A program made the translations under genes and the position numbers. Of a DNA stretch of 64,000 bases, positions 47,508-55,399 are shown one piece after another (position 1 is the first letter of the stretch; every line of letters begins with the position of its first letter). Origin of the DNA: Paracoccaceae bacterium (GTDB lineage Bacteria > Pseudomonadota > Alphaproteobacteria > Rhodobacterales > Rhodobacteraceae); the NCBI GenBank assembly GCA_024742455.1, contig JANSYL010000013.1:1-64000 (forward strand), given 5' to 3'. The notes under the pieces were generated by a model. That model saw only the letters and a program-made list of their open reading frames with translations, ran no database searches and had not been told where the DNA came from.

Positions 47508-49009
47508 CCCTCCTCCTTCAGCATGTCGCGCAGGGCGGTTTTCAACACCTTGCCGTAGTTGTTTTTCGGCAGTTCCGGCAGCGCACGGTATAGCTTGGGC
47601 CGCTTGAAGCGCGCGATATTGTCGGTGCAATAGGCGTCCAGAACTTCGGCCGGGACGGTCTTGCCCGGAACGGACACGACGAAGGCGACGACGACCTCGC
47701 CCCATTCGGGGTCGGGGCGGCCAACGACCGACACCTCGTGAACATCGGGATGTTCCAGCAACACCTCTTCGACCTCGCGGGGATAGATGTTGGACCCGCC
47801 CGAGATGATCACGTCCTTCGACCGGTCCGTCAGTGTCAGGTAGCCGTCTTCGTCCAGCCGCCCGACATCGCCGGTCATCAGCCAGCCATCCACCAGCGTC
47901 TTCGCGCTCGCCTCGGGGTTCTCCCAGTACCCCGGCATCACCGGCGCGCCGCGCACCATGATTTCACCGGTTTCGCCGGGCGGCAGGGGCTGGCCGTCTT
48001 CGCCGCCGATCCGCAGCTCGACCACCGATTGCGCGCGGCCAACCGAGCCGAGCCTGTCGCGCCAGCGGGGGTGGGACCGGTCGGCCACGTCGGCGCGGCT
48101 GAGCGCGGTGATCGCCATCGGGCATTCGCCCTGCCCGTAGATCTGCGCGAATTTCGGGCCGAACCAGTCGACCGCCTCGATGATGTCGGCGGTATACATC
48201 GGCCCGCCCGCGTAAACGATGGTGCGGATGCCCGGCGCACGATCCCCCGCGGCCTTCGCCACATCGGTGAAGCGGCGCACCATCGTGGGGGCCATGAACA
48301 TGCAGACCGAGCCGAGGCGCGCCGACAGCTCCAGCACCTCACCCGCGTCGAACCCGCCCGAGGGCGGGCAGACATGGCGCGCGCCCTTCAGGACATACAG
48401 CATGTTATAGATGCCTGCCGCATGGCTCATCGGGGCGGCATAGAGCGTCGCATCATGCCCGGTCACCGGGTCGACATCGGCGAAATAGCTGAGCGTCATC
48501 GCCTCCAGCATGCCATGGGTGATCCGCACCCCCTTGGGCCGCCCGGTGGTGCCCGAGGTATAGAACAGCCAGGCGATATCCGCGGCCTCGCGGTGGACGA
48601 TTGCCTGTGCGGAACCGGACAGCATGCCGGCAAAGGCGGGGCTTTCCACGTCGATCACCGGCACATCCGTCAGCCCACCCAGCGCCGCCCCCAGTTTCGA
48701 TGTGACAAACACCCTGGCCGCGCCGGAGTTTTCCAGAATCCACGCGGCCTCGCGCCCGTGCAGCTTGTTGTTGATCGGCACAACCGCGCCGCCCGCGATC
48801 CAGACCGCCCAGAACGCGATCAGGAATTCGGGGCAGTTCGCCATGAACAGGCCGACCCTGTCGCCGGGCTTGATGCCGAGCTGCCCGGCCAGCGCCGCGG
48901 ACTGCGCGTGGAAGGTGGCATAATCGGCCACCACATCCATGCCGGTCAGAAGCGCGGGCGCGTCACCGTGAATCTGCGCCGTGCGCTGCAACCAATGGGC
49001 CAGGTTCAT
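47504..49009 (-). CDS. Acyl-CoA ligase (AMP-forming, ANL superfamily)
   Basis: A 501-residue adenylate-forming ligase. The P-loop-like YTSGTTGRPKGV, the YGQGECPM core region, GWLMTGDVGRLDEDGYL, and the C-terminal PKNNYGKVLK with the catalytic Lys are intact. It forms an acyl-AMP then an acyl-CoA; the acid substrate is unknown, possibly acetoacetate or a fatty acid given the coupled bdhA. The ATG at 49007-49009 has GGGAG 10 bases upstream; a GTG 9 bases earlier is too close to that site. Confidence 0.9.
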   Translation of the reverse strand: MNLAHWLQRTAQIHGDAPALLTGMDVVADYATFHAQSAALAGQLGIKPGDRVGLFMANCPEFLIAFWAVWIAGGAVVPINNKLHGREAAWILENSGAARVFVTSKLGAALGGLTDVPVIDVESPAFAGMLSGSAQAIVHREAADIAWLFYTSGTTGRPKGVRITHGMLEAMTLSYFADVDPVTGHDATLYAAPMSHAAGIYNMLYVLKGARHVCPPSGGFDAGEVLELSARLGSVCMFMAPTMVRRFTDVAKAAGDRAPGIRTIVYAGGPMYTADIIEAVDWFGPKFAQIYGQGECPMAITALSRADVADRSHPRWRDRLGSVGRAQSVVELRIGGEDGQPLPPGETGEIMVRGAPVMPGYWENPEASAKTLVDGWLMTGDVGRLDEDGYLTLTDRSKDVIISGGSNIYPREVEEVLLEHPDVHEVSVVGRPDPEWGEVVVAFVVSVPGKTVPAEVLDAYCTDNIARFKRPKLYRALPELPKNNYGKVLKTALRDMLKEEG

Positions 49010-49128
49010 CCTTCGCACTTCTCCCTCTGCGCGTTGATCGTCGGAGCATAGCGGGCCGCTGCAACGGCTCCAAGATGTCTGGCGCGCCGGGCGCGGCGCG
49101 CCTAGGGTCGGGCTCGAGGGAGGCGCGC

Positions 49129-50046
49129 ATGAACATCTTGGTTTTGGGGATTTTCGTGGCCGACGCGGCGTTCCGCTGTGACCGGATGCCGGCGGTGGGA
49201 GAAACGCGCATCGGCACGGGATTTACCCTTGGCCCCGGCGGGAAGGGGTCGAACCAGGCGGTGGCAGCAGCCAGAGCAGGCGGAACGGTCGGGCTGATCA
49301 GCCGTCTAGGCCAGGACACCTTCGCCGACATGGCCGAAGAAGTGTGGCGCGCGGCGGGGGTCACCCCCCTTGTCACCCGGGATGCGGAACATCCCACCGG
49401 CGCGGCGGGCATTTTCGTCGAGGAAGGCACGGGAAGGAACGCCATCGTGGTCAGCCCCGGCGCGGCCGGGCAGTTGAGCCTTGCGGATGTGGAGGCGCGG
49501 GCCGGGGCGATTGCCGGGGCCAAGGTGGCGATGACGCAGCTGGAACAGCCGATCACGACCGCGCAGAGGTTTCTTGAGATCGCGGCGGCGGCGGGGGTGA
49601 TCACGGTGCTGAACCCCGCCCCGGCGGCGGAGATCAGGGACGACCTCCTGGCGCTTTGCGACTACCTGACCCCGAACGAGACCGAGGCCGAGGCCCTGAC
49701 CGGCCTGCCCGTCACCACCCTGGCCGAGGCCGAGGCGGCGGCGCGGGCCCTGATGGCACGCGGGGTGCGCAAGGGGGTGATCGTGACGCTTGGCGATCAG
49801 GGGGCCTATCTGTGGGACGGGGTGCAAGGCGCGCGCCTCCCGCCGGTTCATGCCGGGCCGACCTTGGACACGACCGGGGCGGGCGATGCGTTCAACGGCG
49901 GCTTCGCCACGGCGCTGGCCGAGGGGCAAGGCCTGCCCGATGCATTGCGGTTCGCCAGCACGGTCGCGGGCCTGTCGGTGACGCGGATCGGGACGGCCGC
50001 GGCGATGCCGGACCGCGCCGAGGTGCAGGCGCTTCTGGCGCGCTAG
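49129..50046 (+). CDS. rbsK: Ribokinase (PfkB family)
   Basis: A 305-residue PfkB-type sugar kinase. The GPGGKGSNQAVAAARAGG block near residue 37 and the C-terminal DTTGAGDAFNGGFATAL motif with catalytic Asp mark it as ribokinase-like; NPAPAAEI and TPNETEAEALTG are typical of ribokinases. A GAGGGAGG site precedes the ATG at 49129. No ribose transporter is nearby. Its last 4 bases overlap the 3' end of the convergent glycerate kinase gene. Confidence 0.88.
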   Translation: MNILVLGIFVADAAFRCDRMPAVGETRIGTGFTLGPGGKGSNQAVAAARAGGTVGLISRLGQDTFADMAEEVWRAAGVTPLVTRDAEHPTGAAGIFVEEGTGRNAIVVSPGAAGQLSLADVEARAGAIAGAKVAMTQLEQPITTAQRFLEIAAAAGVITVLNPAPAAEIRDDLLALCDYLTPNETEAEALTGLPVTTLAEAEAAARALMARGVRKGVIVTLGDQGAYLWDGVQGARLPPVHAGPTLDTTGAGDAFNGGFATALAEGQGLPDALRFASTVAGLSVTRIGTAAAMPDRAEVQALLAR

Positions 50047-51275
50047 CCTTCGATCAGGATCGCACGGAAATCGTTCACATTGGTCAGCGTCGGTCCGGGG
50101 ACGACCTGCGCGTCGATCGCGGCGAAGAAGGAATGCGCGTCGTTGCGGCCGAGTGCGGCCAGCGGGTCGATGCCCTTTGCCGTCGCTGTCGCCAGCGTGT
50201 CCGGGCCGATGACCGCCCCGGCCACCTCCGCCGCGCCATCGACGCCGTCGGTGTCGCAGGCGATGGCGTGGATACCCGGCGCGCCGTCCAATGCCACGGC
50301 CAGCGCCAGCGCATATTCCGCGTTGGGGCCACCGACCCCGTCGCCGCGTTTGGTGACGGTCAGCTCGCCGCCCGACAGGATCACGCGCGGGCCTTGGGAC
50401 TTGAGCGCAAGTGCGGCGTGTTCGGCGGCGACCTCCCGCGCTTCACCGACCACGGCGTCGCCCAGGATGTCCACCGCATACCCGGCGCCATGTGCCAGTT
50501 CTGCTGCTGCCTCCAGCGATTGCGCGGGGGCGGCGCAGACCGTGTTGGTCACGCAGGCCAGTCGCGGATCGTCCACCGCCACCGGATCGCCGCCTGCCCC
50601 GAGAAACGCGGCGATGGCGGGGGGCGGGGTGACGCCCCAACGGGTCAGAACCGACAGCGCGCGGGCGGCATCGCCGTCATGACCCACGGTCGGGCCGCTG
50701 GCGATATCGGCGGGGTCGTCGCCCGGGACATCGGAAATCATCAGCGCAACCATCCGGGCGGGATAGGCGGCGACGGCCAGACGCTGGCCTTTGACGGCGG
50801 AGATTTCCTTGCGCACCCCGTTGATGTCGCCGATGGGGGCGCCCGAAGCCAGAAGCGCCCGGGTAAGCGCCTGCTTCTCATCCAGCGTGATCCCTGCGGC
50901 AGGCGCACAAAGAAGCGCGGAGCCGCCGCCGGAAATCAGCGCCAGCACAAAGGCATCCGGGCCGAGGCCGTTCAGTTTTTCAAGCATCCGGCGCGTGGCC
51001 GCCACCCCGGCATCGTCCGGCACCGGATGCGCGGCCTCGACGATCTCGATCCCCCTGCAGGGCCGTGCATAGCCGTAGCGCGTTATGACCAACCCGTCGC
51101 AGGGGCCCCAGGCGGACTCCACCGCCTCGGCCATGCGGGCGCTGGCCTTGCCCGCGCCGATCACCAGAACCTCGCCCTGGGGGCGCGGCGGCAGGGCGGC
51201 GGGCACACAAAGCATCGGGTCGGCGCGCGCCACGGCCCGGTCGAACATCGCACGCAGGAGATCTGGAGGGGTCAT
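50043..51275 (-). CDS. Glycerate 2-kinase, type II (MOFRL/DUF4147 family)
   Basis: A 410-residue protein of the glycerate kinase type II family. The N-terminal VLVIGAGKASARMAEAVE, the ALISGGGSALL block, the DVPGDDPADIASGPTV segment, and the C-terminal MOFRL-type VILSGGELTVT plus ACDTDGVDG are all present. It makes 2-phosphoglycerate from glycerate in the serine/glyoxylate route or tartrate use. Also called TtuD or GckA, so no symbol is given. It follows pufX by 122 bp on the same strand, separated by a terminator. Confidence 0.92.
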   Translation of the reverse strand: MTPPDLLRAMFDRAVARADPMLCVPAALPPRPQGEVLVIGAGKASARMAEAVESAWGPCDGLVITRYGYARPCRGIEIVEAAHPVPDDAGVAATRRMLEKLNGLGPDAFVLALISGGGSALLCAPAAGITLDEKQALTRALLASGAPIGDINGVRKEISAVKGQRLAVAAYPARMVALMISDVPGDDPADIASGPTVGHDGDAARALSVLTRWGVTPPPAIAAFLGAGGDPVAVDDPRLACVTNTVCAAPAQSLEAAAELAHGAGYAVDILGDAVVGEAREVAAEHAALALKSQGPRVILSGGELTVTKRGDGVGGPNAEYALALAVALDGAPGIHAIACDTDGVDGAAEVAGAVIGPDTLATATAKGIDPLAALGRNDAHSFFAAIDAQVVPGPTLTNVNDFRAILIEG

Positions 51276-51344
51276 CGGCGCTGCCTTCGCAAGGGGCGTT
51301 CAGGTAACGCAGGGGCGGCGGCAAGCTCAACCGCAAAGGAAACC

Positions 51345-51363
51345 GGCGGGCCATTGGCCCGCC
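51345..51363 (-). terminator. Probable terminator of the puf operon
   Basis: An 8-bp stem GGCGGGCC / GGCCCGCC with a 3-base loop, 34 bp after the pufX stop. Read on the minus strand the stem is followed by GGTTTCCTTTGC, a broken T-rich stretch. It should separate puf from the glycerate kinase gene. Confidence 0.65.
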
Positions 51364-51397
51364 GCGATCCGTGTTTCTTGCTCCGAGGCGCGGAGGC

Positions 51398-51625
51398 TTA
51401 TTCCGGTTCGGAATAGAAGCTGTCCGGCGTCGGATCGGCGGCCTGTTTCGACTCGGGCGGCAGGAGCGTGCCGATCAGGTAGAGGACGTAGATGAACACC
51501 CCCGCCCCGATCACCACCCCACCGGCGATCCCGGCGCCAACCAGCATCTGTTTCATCACGTCGTAAAACAGGTTGCTCTGGTTGAACTCGCCGTCGTCGT
51601 AAGGGGTTCGCGTTTTCACTTTCAT
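51398..51625 (-). CDS. pufX: PufX, reaction centre-LH1 core complex protein
   Basis: A 75-residue single-helix protein directly after pufM. The central block QMLVGAGIAGGVVIGAG lines up with the Rhodobacter PufX segment QMMKGAGWAGGVFFGTL, and the following IGTLLPPESKQA with VGRMLPIQENQA. The Gly-rich helix carries the GxxxG-like pattern thought to mediate PufX packing. PufX opens the LH1 ring for quinone exchange, so its presence implies an LH1 antenna, yet pufBA are not in this operon. AAGGAG lies 8 bases before the ATG at 51623-51625. Confidence 0.87.
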   Translation of the reverse strand: MKVKTRTPYDDGEFNQSNLFYDVMKQMLVGAGIAGGVVIGAGVFIYVLYLIGTLLPPESKQAADPTPDSFYSEPE

Positions 51626-51637
51626 CACGTTCTCTCC

Positions 51638-52561
51638 TTAGTCGAGCGGCGCGTAGCCGTGGTCTTGCGCCCAGACATACCAGTTGTCGACAACGGTGCC
51701 CGAAAGCAGGATGCCGATGCCACCGGTGATGCAGGTCAGGACCGCGAACCACCAAGCCCAGCGGTGAATGCCCTCCATCGTGGCGTTGAAGCCCATGGTC
51801 CAGCGCCAGAACAGGGCGGCCCGCTCGGATGCCGTGCCACGGTCGGCGATCTGTTCCAGTTCCCGATCGCCGCCGAAGCGGGAGACGGCCAGAATGGTGG
51901 CCCCGTGCATCGCGAAGAGCAGGGTGGAGCCATAGAGGAACACGATCGAGAGCGCGTGGAACGGGTTGTAGAACAGGTTCCCGTGCACGACCGAGAAGGT
52001 CAGCGTCCAGTCGAGATGGCTGAAGATGCCGTAAGGCACGGCCTCGGACCAGCTACCCATCAGGATCGGGCGGAAAAGGCCCAGAACCAGGAACAGCCAG
52101 ATCGCGGCGCCGAAGGCCCAGAAGACATGCTTGCCCATCTTCAGCTGCTGCGCCAGCACGTAGGACCGGGCCCACCATGTCATGACGGAGATCAGCAGGA
52201 AGAAGCTGGCCAGAAGCCACAGGAAGCCATCGTTCCACGGCGGGATCGACAAGCCGTATTCGGCCGGAGGCGGCTCGAGCGAGAAGTAGAACAGGTCGCG
52301 CATGAACACGGCCGGGTTATAGCCCGCCTGCTGCCAGTAGCTGGCACCGACCATGACGAACCAGATGATCCCGGTTGCCAGGGACACGACGCCCCAGCCG
52401 CCCAGATAGAACGGGCCGAGCTGTGCGTTGCCGAACCAGCCGAACAGGTTCGAGAAGCTTGTGCTCTTGCCCCGTTCGCGAAGATCCACGTCCTCGACCA
52501 TGCCCATTTCGGGCGGGCCCTGGACCTGAACCTGGGTGAAGATGTTCTGATACTCAGCCAT
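51638..52561 (-). CDS. pufM: Photosynthetic reaction centre M subunit
   Basis: A 307-residue type II reaction-centre subunit, the normal Rhodobacter length. The special-pair and iron ligand His residues are visible in [19 protein letters not shown] and GIHRWAWW, and the [10 protein letters not shown] segment holds the Glu iron ligand. Five membrane helices are evident. It binds bacteriochlorophyll, bacteriopheophytin and quinone with PufL. AAGGAGGGG precedes the ATG, inside the end of pufL, and the two genes overlap by 8 bases. Confidence 0.97.
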   Translation of the reverse strand: MAEYQNIFTQVQVQGPPEMGMVEDVDLRERGKSTSFSNLFGWFGNAQLGPFYLGGWGVVSLATGIIWFVMVGASYWQQAGYNPAVFMRDLFYFSLEPPPAEYGLSIPPWNDGFLWLLASFFLLISVMTWWARSYVLAQQLKMGKHVFWAFGAAIWLFLVLGLFRPILMGSWSEAVPYGIFSHLDWTLTFSVVHGNLFYNPFHALSIVFLYGSTLLFAMHGATILAVSRFGGDRELEQIADRGTASERAALFWRWTMGFNATMEGIHRWAWWFAVLTCITGGIGILLSGTVVDNWYVWAQDHGYAPLD

Positions 52562-53402
52562 TGACCCCTCCTTCGATGTCGATCCAGAACGGCAGGTCGA
52601 CATACCAGAACCACCAGTCGGCCCATGCGTCGAACCAGACGGTGCCTGAGATTACGATACAGACCGCCGACCAGAAGCCGGCATTCAGCGCCAGAAGCAG
52701 ACCCAGACGGTGGATGCCGAGGGGCCCGATCGAGTAGCCGATGAAATCCCGGAAGAAGGTGTCTTCATGTTCCGGGGTGCGCATTTTTTCGCCCTTCTCC
52801 GGGTTCGCCGCCGACAGGATGAGCGAGCCATGCAGCGCCAGAGCCAGTGTCGTGGTGAAGAAGAAGGTGATGGCGATCATATGCGCCGGGTTGTAGTGGA
52901 AGTTGCCATAGGCGTAGCCCACGTTGTTCACCCAATCGAGGTGCGACCAGATCCCGTAGGGAAAGCCGTGACCCCAGGCGCCCATCAGCACGGGGCGGAT
53001 GACGACGAGGGTCGTATAGGCGAAGATCGCGACGCCGAAGGCGAAGGGCACGTGATAGCCCATCCCCAGTTTGCGGCAGATCTCCACCTCGCGCAGCGCC
53101 CAGGAAATGAACGCGCCATGCGCACAGATCGTGATCAACTGCCAAAGGCCGCCTTCATTGAGCGGCGCGACCCCGAGGCCGACCGACAGTTCAGGCGGCT
53201 CGATCGAGATCAGCCAGGGGTTCCAGGTGTCGCCGATGGCGGCCCCGTAGAAGATCAGGACCGTGCCGAGCAGCGCGAAGAACGCCGTCGTGACCCCGAA
53301 GAAGCCGACGTAGAACGGTCCGAACCAGAAATCGAACAGGTCGCCGCCGACAAGCGTCCCCCCCGGGACGCGATACTTCCTTTCGAAGGACAGCAAAGCC
53401 AT
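52554..53402 (-). CDS. pufL: Photosynthetic reaction centre L subunit
   Basis: A 282-residue L subunit with five membrane helices, the same length as in Rhodobacter. The start [20 protein letters not shown], the special-pair His in FHYNPAHM, and the iron-ligand His residues in LALHGSLIL and GIHRLGLLL are intact, so the protein should be functional. AAGGAA precedes the ATG. It is normally preceded by pufA, but here the upstream gene is pufQ, 164 bp away across three hairpins. Confidence 0.97.
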   Translation of the reverse strand: MALLSFERKYRVPGGTLVGGDLFDFWFGPFYVGFFGVTTAFFALLGTVLIFYGAAIGDTWNPWLISIEPPELSVGLGVAPLNEGGLWQLITICAHGAFISWALREVEICRKLGMGYHVPFAFGVAIFAYTTLVVIRPVLMGAWGHGFPYGIWSHLDWVNNVGYAYGNFHYNPAHMIAITFFFTTTLALALHGSLILSAANPEKGEKMRTPEHEDTFFRDFIGYSIGPLGIHRLGLLLALNAGFWSAVCIVISGTVWFDAWADWWFWYVDLPFWIDIEGGVNG

Positions 53403-53456
53403 CTTTCATTCCTTTCCTTGAACAAGTGACGGCAAACGGACGTCGCCGAACGGGTG

Positions 53457-53549
53457 ACCGGCGATCCGGCCGGTAACGGGGGACGCCGCGCAAGCGCGGC
53501 GGGGGGCGGGCGCGGAACCCGCCAAGCGCGAAACGCCCCGGGCGGGGCG
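53457..53549 (-). promoter_or_regulatory. Three stable hairpins between pufQ and pufL
   Basis: Three inverted repeats fill the pufQ-pufL gap: CGCCCC/GGGGCG at 53534-53549, CGCCGCGC/GCGCGGCG with a 2-base centre at 53484-53501, and ACCGGC/GCCGGT with a 6-base loop at 53457-53474. In Rhodobacter, hairpins in the pufA-pufL gap slow decay of the upstream mRNA segment. Here they follow pufQ directly, suggesting either retained intercistronic hairpins after loss of pufBA or a polarity/attenuation element. Confidence 0.7.
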
Positions 53550-53566
53550 GTATCGTGCCAAAGCTG

Positions 53567-53806
53567 TCATGCCGAAAAGATCATCGGGGTGATGATGCGC
53601 GCCTGGCTCCAGGCGCGGGCGACCGGCCCCTTGACGTCAAGGCGGCGCTGGCGCGCGGCCTGCAGCGTCCAGGTCAGCACCGCGAGCGGCAGGGCGGCCA
53701 GGAAGATGATGGCGAAATACACGGTGAATTCGGTCTTCGCGCTGCGCCTGCGCGCGGCCACATGGTCTGAGGCTGCATGCCCCGCATCGCTTGTCAGATC
53801 AGCCAT
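53567..53806 (-). CDS. pufQ: PufQ, bacteriochlorophyll-related regulatory/assembly protein
   Basis: A 79-residue protein with one membrane helix. The block EFTVYFAIIFLAALPLAVL, followed by QAARQRRLDVKGPVARAWSQ and ITPMIF at the C-terminus, lines up with PufQ of Rhodobacter (EFALYFSLILIVAVPFALV, then RERRIPECGPFARAWREA and ITPEIF). PufQ influences bacteriochlorophyll production and complex assembly. AAGGAG lies 7 bases before the ATG at 53804-53806. It is the first gene of the unit; pufB and pufA, which should follow, are absent. Confidence 0.87.
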   Translation of the reverse strand: MADLTSDAGHAASDHVAARRRSAKTEFTVYFAIIFLAALPLAVLTWTLQAARQRRLDVKGPVARAWSQARIITPMIFSA

Positions 53807-53907
53807 CCCCACTCTCCTTCGTGCTGCGCCTTTTCTCGGCGATGCCGGGGGTTGCGGGGTCCTGAACAGCGTGCGTGTCAGGAATCAGACCCGATCCTGC
53901 GGCATAG

Positions 53908-53925
53908 TGTCATGATAACCTGACA
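53908..53925. promoter_or_regulatory. PpsR/CrtJ site 1 upstream of pufQ
   Basis: TGTCATGATAACCTGACA is an exact TGT-N12-ACA match to the operator of the aerobic photosynthesis repressor PpsR (CrtJ). It covers the predicted -10 element of the puf promoter. Confidence 0.8.
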
Positions 53926-53939
53926 CCTTTTGATGTCAA
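53912..53939 (-). promoter_or_regulatory. Sigma70-like promoter of the puf operon
   Basis: Read on the minus strand: -35 TTGACA at 53934-53939, a 16-base spacer, and -10 TATCAT at 53912-53917. Transcription would start near 53905, leaving about a 100-base leader before pufQ. Each hexamer lies within or at the edge of a TGT-N12-ACA palindrome, the classical layout of PpsR/CrtJ-repressed promoters. Confidence 0.72.
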
Positions 53940-53951
53940 TTGATTTAGACA
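53934..53951. promoter_or_regulatory. PpsR/CrtJ site 2 upstream of pufQ
   Basis: TGTCAATTGATTTAGACA is a second exact TGT-N12-ACA palindrome, 26 bp from the first, covering the -35 hexamer. Tandem spaced sites allow cooperative binding of PpsR in Rhodobacter. Confidence 0.8.
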
Positions 53952-54002
53952 CTTTGGCCCCGAGTTTCTGACACCTCGGGCGACAGGGCCACGCAACGCA
54001 GA

Positions 54003-54026
54003 ACGGGCGCCGCAAGCGGCGCCCGT
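54003..54026 (-). terminator. Hairpin downstream of puhC
   Basis: A perfect 11-bp stem ACGGGCGCCGC / GCGGCGCCCGT with AA at the centre, 27 bp after the puhC stop. On the minus strand it is followed by TTCTGCGTT. It probably ends the puhBC transcript before the puf promoter. Confidence 0.68.
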
Positions 54027-54052
54027 CGAATGCGTGCCAGGAATGCGCGCGG

Positions 54053-54514
54053 TCAGTCCGGAAGCAGCACCGCGAATGCGGCGATGTTGTCGGTGCCGAA
54101 ACTGGTCAGGTCGACCTCTTCCCCGGTGGTGGGGTCATAGACGGACAGCGCACCGCCCGCGCGTTCGCGCAGATGCAGGGGCGCGGCCATGTCGGCGGCG
54201 TGGCGTTCGCGCTCACGCCGCAACACCCGTTCGATCGTGGTGATGAATACAGCCTCGCCCGAGGCATATTCGATGACCTCGCCAGTCTCGGCGTCGGCGA
54301 TCCGGGCCGCCCCGGTGATGTCGCCCTCGATATGCAGAAGCCGCTCCTTCACGATCTCGCCCCGGTCGGGGACCGCTTCGAGCGGCCGGTCGGTGACGCG
54401 GGCGTAGGCGACCAGCGCCAGGACGGTGATCAGCAACACAAGGATGCCGCGCATCAGGTTGCGAGACACCGTGTCGGTGGGGCGGTAGACAAGTCTGTCG
54501 TGGGTGTCGGCCAT
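54053..54514 (-). CDS. puhC: PuhC-type photosynthetic complex assembly protein
   Basis: A 153-residue protein with one N-terminal membrane helix (GILVLLITVLALVAYARVT) and a periplasmic domain with IVKERLLHIEGDITGAARI and the C-terminal FGTDNIAAFAVLLP. These match PuhC proteins encoded downstream of puhA-puhB in purple bacteria, which are needed for proper reaction centre-LH1 assembly. It starts 3 bp after puhB and is followed by a strong hairpin. Confidence 0.85.
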   Translation of the reverse strand: MADTHDRLVYRPTDTVSRNLMRGILVLLITVLALVAYARVTDRPLEAVPDRGEIVKERLLHIEGDITGAARIADAETGEVIEYASGEAVFITTIERVLRRERERHAADMAAPLHLRERAGGALSVYDPTTGEEVDLTSFGTDNIAAFAVLLPD

Positions 54515-54517
54515 GGG

Positions 54518-55153
54518 TTACTCCGCTGCGACGGGGGCCGCGATGGCGGCCATATCGGAAGGCGTGGACGCCGCGCCGACCGCAGCCGCCTCGGCCAGCA
54601 GACCGGCCACCTTCTCGGCATCCGGGATCGCGCGCAGCGCGGGTTGCGCCGGGTTCAGGCGCCAGGGCCGCGCATGGGGCCAGCACACCAGATAGGACAG
54701 GCGCGTGCCCGAGGGCTTGAGCGCCAGCGCGATGGTGCCGGTGCCGTCCTTGCGCAGGTCGAGATCTGCGCCGGCGATCTGCGTGAAGGGCAGGTTCAGC
54801 GTCAGGCTGAGCGCCGCGCCGATCCGCATGACGACCCGGTCGGTGGTGATCGTGTAGACGGTCGAGCGCGCCTGCCAGAGCGCGACCAGGTAAAGAAGAC
54901 CACAGACCACAACACCGGCGATGACGAAGGGTACGGCCGCGCTGGCCGCCGCCCATGCCGGCATCAGGTCCATCAGGGACCCGGCCCGCCACAGGGCGAC
55001 GATGGCGAAATAGACCGCGATCCATTTCACGCTCAGCGCATCGCGGGCCAGCGGCCAGGTGGCAGGACGGCCCTGCCAGAGCACGCGTTCGCCCTCGGGC
55101 AGCTTGCCGGGAAGGCCCGGAATTGTCGGCTGGGACGCCGCAGTGTCGGACAT
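54518..55153 (-). CDS. puhB: PuhB, reaction centre assembly factor
   Basis: A 211-residue membrane protein with three hydrophobic helices and a PH-like (bPH2) C-terminal domain. The LPEGERVLWQGRP start, the SVYTITTDRVVMRIGAALSL-like segment (TVYTITTDRVVMRIGAAL) and LPFTQIAGADLDL match PuhB, a reaction-centre assembly protein. AGGAGG sits just before the ATG at 55151-55153. puhA normally lies directly upstream, but here the next gene is a divergent ABC-transporter gene. Confidence 0.88.
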   Translation of the reverse strand: MSDTAASQPTIPGLPGKLPEGERVLWQGRPATWPLARDALSVKWIAVYFAIVALWRAGSLMDLMPAWAAASAAVPFVIAGVVVCGLLYLVALWQARSTVYTITTDRVVMRIGAALSLTLNLPFTQIAGADLDLRKDGTGTIALALKPSGTRLSYLVCWPHARPWRLNPAQPALRAIPDAEKVAGLLAEAAAVGAASTPSDMAAIAAPVAAE

Positions 55154-55216
55154 CGGGTTCCTCCTAAGGTCATCGGGTCGTTCAGAGCGGGCGCAGGGCC
55201 GACTCCCCCACAACCG

Positions 55217-55246
55217 AAGATAGAAAACCACATGCCCGAGTGTCAA
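55217..55246 (-). promoter_or_regulatory. Sigma70-like promoter of puhBC
   Basis: On the minus strand, -35 TTGACA at 55241-55246, an 18-base spacer, and -10 TATCTT at 55217-55222. The -35 lies within a PpsR palindrome, the same architecture as the puf promoter. The predicted leader is about 55-60 bases. Confidence 0.6.
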
Positions 55247-55258
55247 TTCTAATTTACA
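55241..55258. promoter_or_regulatory. PpsR/CrtJ site upstream of puhB
   Basis: TGTCAATTCTAATTTACA is an exact TGT-N12-ACA palindrome overlapping the puhB -35 hexamer. A degenerate partner starting TGTCCAGTTCCG lies 25 bp further at 55266, close to the 26-bp site spacing at puf. Confidence 0.78.
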
Positions 55259-55399
55259 CTTTGACTGTCCAGTTCCGACGCACCCCGTCACCTGGCAAGA
55301 CAAAAGGCTTGAATGGTCGGGCGCAGCGGGCACTATGGCGGCAAGGCCCGCAAAGGGTCATTCAATCGAAAAATCGATATCCAACAGTGGAGAGAGATG

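Noticed and set aside
53403-53566. Possible pufB or pufA hidden in the pufQ-pufL gap
   Set aside because: The 164 bp are mostly hairpin-forming GC sequence; no start codon with ribosome site leads to a peptide with the LH1 helix and central His.
53930-53943. FnrL-like sequence TTGATGTCAATTGA in the puf promoter
   Set aside because: The right half has two mismatches to ATCAA and the match is explained by the overlapping PpsR palindrome and -35 hexamer.
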